NCBI GenBank assembly: GCA_038239345.1
Contig: JBBSEX010000081.1
Span: 1 to 9,409, forward strand
Length of the DNA: 9,409 bases
Source of the DNA: JBBSEX01 sp038239345
GTDB taxonomy: Bacteria; Acidobacteriota; Terriglobia; Bryobacterales; Bryobacteraceae
Direction of reading: 5' to 3'
Of this stretch, positions 6,117 through 9,409 are shown one piece after another. Position 1 is the first letter of the stretch. Each line of letters starts with the position of its first letter. A program made the position numbers and the translations under genes. The notes beneath the pieces are model-generated. The model ran no database searches. It was not told the origin of the DNA and saw nothing but the letters and a program-made list of their open reading frames with translations.

Positions 6117-7268
6117 ATGAATGTTGCCTCCGTTTCGCTAGAAGACGTGGTAATCACCCAGGAATTGCTGGTACGCCCCTTACGAAGGGTGAACCGCCCT
6201 GGCGAGATCGCCGCACTGCACAGTCTGGCTACCATTCTGAAGCGCGGGTCAACAATTGTATTGAAGAGGTTAGCGAGTCTCGCGGTTGAATTGTGCGGCG
6301 CTGGCACCGCTGGTGTGAGTGTGCTGGAAGCGGGTGACGACGCAACCCAGGTGTTTCGCTGGCAGGCTTTGGCGGGCGAATTGGAGCATCACGAAGGCGG
6401 CACCACCCCGCGCGATTGGAGTCCCTGCGGCGAATGCCTGAATGCAGGTAGGCCCATGTTGTACGCTTACCCTGCCAAGTATTTCAGCTATTTTCAGGAG
6501 ATCCAAACACCGATCGTGGAAGGTTTAGTCATTCCGATGTATGTGGACGGACTCGCGGTCGGCACGATCTGGATTGTCTCGCACGACGAGCAGTGCAGAT
6601 TCGACGCGGAAGATGTACGGATCATGACGAGCCTGGGTAACTTTGCGGCTGCTGCCCTGCGTTTCGCATTCATCGGTGAGGTTCCCCACGCTCGAGTTCG
6701 CGACGATAATCCGGATGGTCTTGAGAGAGAAATTGTATGGGCTGAATTCGTCCGCTGCATCGCCCAGGGAGATGAGTCCGCGCTGGCCGCGTTGTCGGAA
6801 GAAACCCAGCCGCTGGTATTTTCCACCGCGCTGCGAATTCTGAGTTTTCGAGCAGATGCCGAAGAAGTTACGTCGGATGTCTATGCTCGCGTGTGGCGAT
6901 CGGCTCCAAGATACGACCGCCAGCGCGGAGACGTGGCCGCATGGCTGGTAACCATCGCCCACAACTGCGCCATTGATATGTTGCGCTCCAGCGCGGGCCG
7001 GCATCGCTTTGAAGAAGCATTGTGTTCCGACTACCGAAGCTCGGTCGATTATGAAACTGCCGTTACGGCTTTTGAGGCCAAAGGCCATATTCGCCAAGCC
7101 CTCCAGGCTCTTCCATTTGAGCAGCGGCGAACCATCGAACTGGTCTATTTCTCTGGATTCACGATGGCCGAAATTGCCGAACGTTTGGGCCAGCCCATTG
7201 GTTCGGTGAAGTCAAGGGTGCGGATGGGCTTGAGCAAGCTACGGCTGTTGCTGGCTGCCGTGGCTTAA
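6117..7268 (+). CDS. GAF domain fused to an ECF-type sigma factor
   Basis: This protein of 383 residues joins a sensor to a sigma factor. Residues about 45-185 form a GAF domain with the signatures SPCGECL (102-108), PIVEGLVIPMYVDGLAVGTI then WIVSHDEQ, and FDAEDVRIMTSLGNFAAAAL, a subtype often seen in front of histidine kinases. Residues about 215-292 are sigma-70 region 2 (LRILSFRADAEEVTSDVYAR and WLVTIAHNCAIDMLRSS). Residues about 325-380 are region 4 (LPFEQRRTIELVYFSGFTMA then EIAERLGQPIGSVKSRVRMG). The layout implies that a small ligand, redox or gas signal directly controls promoter choice. C104-G-E-C107 and C60 are candidate sensing thiols. No anti-sigma gene is adjacent. ATG 6117 is used; in-frame TTG 6075 would add 14 residues, and neither has a clear Shine-Dalgarno. 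It follows the Crp-type gene by 80 bp. Domain calls are secure; the signal is unknown. Confidence 0.9.
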   Translation: MNVASVSLEDVVITQELLVRPLRRVNRPGEIAALHSLATILKRGSTIVLKRLASLAVELCGAGTAGVSVLEAGDDATQVFRWQALAGELEHHEGGTTPRDWSPCGECLNAGRPMLYAYPAKYFSYFQEIQTPIVEGLVIPMYVDGLAVGTIWIVSHDEQCRFDAEDVRIMTSLGNFAAAALRFAFIGEVPHARVRDDNPDGLEREIVWAEFVRCIAQGDESALAALSEETQPLVFSTALRILSFRADAEEVTSDVYARVWRSAPRYDRQRGDVAAWLVTIAHNCAIDMLRSSAGRHRFEEALCSDYRSSVDYETAVTAFEAKGHIRQALQALPFEQRRTIELVYFSGFTMAEIAERLGQPIGSVKSRVRMGLSKLRLLLAAVA

Positions 7269-7274
7269 GGAACG

Positions 7275-7580
7275 TTATTCAGCGCGGCGGACCATGTTGG
7301 CGACGCTGGGTTGACAACCGATCTCGAAGAAATCCTTGGCGCTTTCTCCGAGTCCCTGCGCCAGTTCTTGGATCATGGAGAGGCACATCATACGCTCTTC
7401 GAACCCGGCTTCGTCGGATTTCATTCGCGCAGCCACGCGCCTCATCAAGTTGAGTTTTTTCTCGAAGGTAACGGCGATATCCACGACGTTGTCGTTCAGG
7501 AAGTCGATAGCGGCAACTTCCGCGTTGTGGAGCTCGCTAGCGGACCATTTCGTGAAATCTGGAAGTAAGGGCGCAGCCAT
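7275..7580 (-). CDS. Small predicted helical cytoplasmic protein of unknown function
   Basis: I do not recognise this 101-residue protein. It has no signal peptide or membrane segment and appears almost entirely alpha-helical, with amphipathic heptad-like stretches around residues 15-50 (ELHNAEVAAIDFLNDNVVDI) and 58-88 (EERMMCLSMIQELAQGLGES). There are two cysteines, at MMC and IGC. It lies 60 bp downstream of the glutaryl-CoA dehydrogenase gene on the same strand, so the two may be cotranscribed. The start is supported by TAGGA 5 nt upstream of the ATG, although that element is buried in a hairpin. Its stop is only 6 bp from the stop of the convergent GAF-sigma gene. A helical-bundle adaptor or regulatory protein is possible, but this is a guess. 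Confidence 0.68.
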   Translation of the reverse strand: MAAPLLPDFTKWSASELHNAEVAAIDFLNDNVVDIAVTFEKKLNLMRRVAARMKSDEAGFEERMMCLSMIQELAQGLGESAKDFFEIGCQPSVANMVRRAE

Positions 7581-7582
7581 AT

Positions 7583-7606
7583 GAATCCTACTGAATAGTG
7601 GGATTC
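7583..7606 (-). promoter_or_regulatory. Hairpin covering the ribosome binding site of the 101-residue protein
   Basis: On the minus strand GAATCC pairs with GGATTC, then one mismatch, then ACT pairs with AGT around an ATTC loop: nine pairs in 24 nt. The Shine-Dalgarno AGGA lies in the 3' arm and the ATG follows two bases after the stem. The structure could hold the site closed. A weaker CCTGA/TCAGG pair is at 7608-7625. Confidence 0.5.
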
Positions 7607-7640
7607 GCCTGAAAAAAGTCTCAGGAGGGCTATTCTGCGC

Positions 7641-8810
7641 TTATTTGTAGGCAGCGATACCGGTTACGCGCTCCCCGATAACCAGAGTGTGAATGTGATC
7701 TGTGCCCTCGTAGGTCTTCACCGTTTCGAGGTTGCACATGTGCCGCATGATCGGGTACTCGTCCATGATGCCGTTGGCGCCCAGCAGATCGCGGCTAAGC
7801 CGGGCACATTCCAGCGCCATGGCGACGTTGTTGCGCTTGAGCATCGAAACATGCGCCGCTTCCAGCTTGCCTTGATCTTTCAGCCGGCCCGTATGAAGTG
7901 CGAGTAGCTGCGCCTTCGTGATTTCAGTGATCATCACGGCCAGTTTTTCCTGCACTAATTGATGCGAGGCGATTGGGCGGTCATCAAACTGCTTTCTCAG
8001 AATGGTGTACTGGCGCGCGGTCTCGTAGCAATCCATGGCCGCGCCGATCACGCCCCATCCGATACCGAACCGCGCCTGAGTCAGGCAGGCCAGCGGGCCT
8101 TTGAGTCCTTTGGCGGAGGGAAGCATGCTGCCCGCTGGAACACGGCAGTCGGAAAAGGAAAGGCTCGCCGTTACGGAGGCACGCATGGAGAGCTTGCCGT
8201 GCAGCTCAGACGCGGAGAACCCGGGCGTGCCGCGCTCCACCAGGAACCCTCGAATGCCTTCGTCGGTGCGCGCCCACACCACGGCCACGTCGGCCACGGA
8301 GCCATTGGTGATCCAAGTTTTCTCGCCATTCAAGACCCAGGAGTCGCCGTCCTTTTTAGCCTTGGTGGTCATTCCGGCCGGGTTCGAACCGAAGCCAGGC
8401 TCGGTCAAGCCGAAGCAACCCAGCGCTTCACCGGACTGCAGTTTGGGTAGCCAGCGCTGTTTCTGCTCTTCGGAGCCATAGGTAAGGATTGGATACATAA
8501 CCAGCGCACCCTGCACGGAGACAAAGCTGCGCAGGCCGGAATCTCCGCGTTCCAGTTCCTGCATGATCAGGCCGTATTCGACATTGCTCATGCCGGCGCA
8601 GCCATAGCCCTCCAGATTCGCGCCCAGGAACCCGAGGCGACCCAACTCGGGGATGAGTTGCTTGGGGAAGCGAGCCTCACTGAAGCACTCACGAATGACC
8701 GGAATCACGCGGTCTTCGACAAACTGGCGGGCAGTCTGGCGAACCAGCAGCTCCTGTTCGTTGAAGAGAGAGTCGATGAGAAGGTAGTCTACGCCAGAGA
8801 AGCGGTTCAT
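7641..8810 (-). CDS. gcdH: Glutaryl-CoA dehydrogenase (acyl-CoA dehydrogenase family)
   Basis: This 389-residue flavoprotein is very similar to glutaryl-CoA dehydrogenase, which oxidises and decarboxylates glutaryl-CoA to crotonyl-CoA in lysine, hydroxylysine and tryptophan breakdown and in anaerobic aromatic degradation. Matching stretches include ELERGDSGLRSFVSVQGALV (R94 at the expected substrate-carboxylate position), GCFGLTEPGFGSNP, NGEKTWITN and ARFGIGWGVIGA. The last is the C-terminal LETVKTYEGTDHIHTLVIG, with catalytic base Glu368 in YEGT. The length fits the mature human enzyme. ATG 8810 is chosen because homologues begin with a similar FxGVDYL; TTG 8849 would add 13 residues without a Shine-Dalgarno. 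The electron acceptor would be an electron-transferring flavoprotein, not encoded here. A non-decarboxylating variant or a close acyl-CoA dehydrogenase is possible but less likely. The small protein gene follows on the same strand. Confidence 0.92.
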   Translation of the reverse strand: MNRFSGVDYLLIDSLFNEQELLVRQTARQFVEDRVIPVIRECFSEARFPKQLIPELGRLGFLGANLEGYGCAGMSNVEYGLIMQELERGDSGLRSFVSVQGALVMYPILTYGSEEQKQRWLPKLQSGEALGCFGLTEPGFGSNPAGMTTKAKKDGDSWVLNGEKTWITNGSVADVAVVWARTDEGIRGFLVERGTPGFSASELHGKLSMRASVTASLSFSDCRVPAGSMLPSAKGLKGPLACLTQARFGIGWGVIGAAMDCYETARQYTILRKQFDDRPIASHQLVQEKLAVMITEITKAQLLALHTGRLKDQGKLEAAHVSMLKRNNVAMALECARLSRDLLGANGIMDEYPIMRHMCNLETVKTYEGTDHIHTLVIGERVTGIAAYK

Positions 8811-9097
8811 GGGGTCTTCTTTGATTTTAAGGGTTGTCCCATCGGCCAAAATTGGCTTTGTTTTGTAGAACCTGTTTTGAATGGATTTGAGCTTCTGTCG
8901 CGTGTTGGCAAGCCACTCAAACGATGTATTCGTCGCCTTGGCCGGGGATGCGCGTCGGTGAATCTAAGGGTTCGTCTGCCCGCGGCGGCTGGTGAGCGGT
9001 CGGCTGCCGGGGGAAGTGGCCTTCGTGTTCGCGTTTCGGTGCGCCGAATTCCGGGACCGGCTGCTTTTCGTGACGGGAGAGGTTCACGAGGCAACGG
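8811..9097. other. Non-coding stretch upstream of glutaryl-CoA dehydrogenase
   Basis: No convincing gene, RNA or repeat is visible here. The long open frames on both strands look like GC-driven chance readings with Arg/Pro/Ser-heavy translations. Part of it should contain the promoter of the leftward glutaryl-CoA dehydrogenase gene, but I find no -35/-10 pair that I trust. The right part may be unrecognisable debris of the M20 gene whose tail follows. Confidence 0.5.
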
Positions 9098-9376
9098 TTG
9101 GACGGTACCGATGTCCGAGAGGGCGCCGCCACATTCGTGCCTGGAGTTCCGGCGCATAGCTTGCAATCGGCGGCTTGCGCGGGCACGAGTATCGGCCGCA
9201 AGGGCATGGCGGTGTCGGCGAAAGCGCTGGTGTTAACCGCTGTCGATCTCTACACCGATCCAAAACAAATCGAAGCCGCCAAGGCGAGCTTTGAGAAACG
9301 CCGCGCAGGGTATGAGTACCGGTCCCGCGTGCCGGCCGATCACAAGTCGCCGCTGAATTACCGCGATAGCAAATAA
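9098..9376 (+). pseudogene. C-terminal remnant of an M20-family amidohydrolase (AbgB-like)
   Basis: The translation from about 9104 to the TAA at 9374-9376 resembles the extreme C-terminus of AbgB-type (aminobenzoyl-glutamate utilisation B) M20 amidohydrolases. It contains GTDV, ATFVPGVPAHSLQSAACAG, TSIGRKGMAVSAKALVLTAV, a DLYTDPKQIEAAKASFEKRR segment, and an ending SPLNYRDSK. Only about 85-90 codons of a usual 450-500 residue protein remain. The block between GTDV and AATFVPG appears shortened by around a dozen residues compared with what I remember of the family, suggesting an internal deletion, and the frame has a stop at 9071-9073 upstream. The metal-binding and catalytic half is missing. 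It has no Shine-Dalgarno, so it is almost certainly decayed. The degree of match is from memory of the family, not an alignment. Confidence 0.68.
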
Positions 9377-9409
9377 CGATGCGGACGCCGCCGGGATCTT
9401 ACGGAGTGC

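Noticed and set aside
7959..8450. Long plus-strand frame opposite the dehydrogenase gene
   Set aside because: It is a shadow of a strongly conserved minus-strand gene, with an Arg/Gly/His-rich translation and no start signal.
8850..8955. Open minus-strand extension upstream of the dehydrogenase start
   Set aside because: The frame is open to a TAG near 8955 and reads plausibly, but has no ATG or GTG and no Shine-Dalgarno. Homologues begin near the chosen ATG 8810.
8658..9236. 192-codon plus-strand frame across the dehydrogenase 5' end
   Set aside because: It overlaps a secure gene antisense, then runs into Arg/Ala-rich translation in a different frame from the M20 remnant. It is a GC-driven chance frame.
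9379..9409. Possible start of another gene at ATG 9379
   Set aside because: Only about ten codons are visible and there is no Shine-Dalgarno, so it cannot be supported.

Overview
The window looks like chromosomal DNA from an Acidobacteriota-type bacterium, probably related to Candidatus Solibacter or Bryobacter. This is inferred from moderately high GC, a PEP-CTERM protein with a choice-of-anchor L domain, a lactonase-like propeller, a DUF1440 protein and an M20/AbgB-type remnant; no marker gene fixes the lineage. There are no tRNA, rRNA, CRISPR or insertion sequences.

Layout, left to right. (1) 3-1485, plus strand: the 3' part of mtnA (methionine salvage), followed 4 bp later by an exported TlpA-like thioredoxin with a CPHC active site. 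(2) 1465-2451, minus strand: a small exported protein with very high methionine content, then a DUF1440 membrane protein. A GC-rich stem-loop separates them, and the DUF1440 gene overlaps the thioredoxin gene tail to tail. (3) 2452-2687: a divergent control region with a good sigma-70-type promoter facing right and a dyad structure in the leader of the Met-rich gene. (4) 2688-7268, plus strand: five genes in one direction, namely a PEP-CTERM secreted protein, a secreted beta-propeller, a DUF417 (RclC/YkgB-like) membrane protein, an overlapping Crp/Fnr-type regulator, and a GAF domain fused to an ECF sigma factor. (5) 7275-8810, minus strand: glutaryl-CoA dehydrogenase and a small unrecognised helical protein whose ribosome binding site lies in a hairpin. 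(6) 9098-9376: the decayed C-terminal end of an M20-family amidohydrolase.

The most interesting stretch is 1465-7268. It combines a periplasmic methionine 'sponge', two small membrane proteins (one of the DUF417 family that includes E. coli RclC), a Crp-type regulator and a one-piece sensor-sigma protein with a CxxC in its GAF domain. Known systems give two readings. One is defence against reactive chlorine or other oxidants, by analogy with MrpX of Azospira and with the rcl operon. The other is periplasmic metal (copper) handling. The sequence does not decide between them: no MsrPQ, RclA, RclR or copper exporter lies in the window. The mtnA and glutaryl-CoA dehydrogenase units at either end look like ordinary metabolism.
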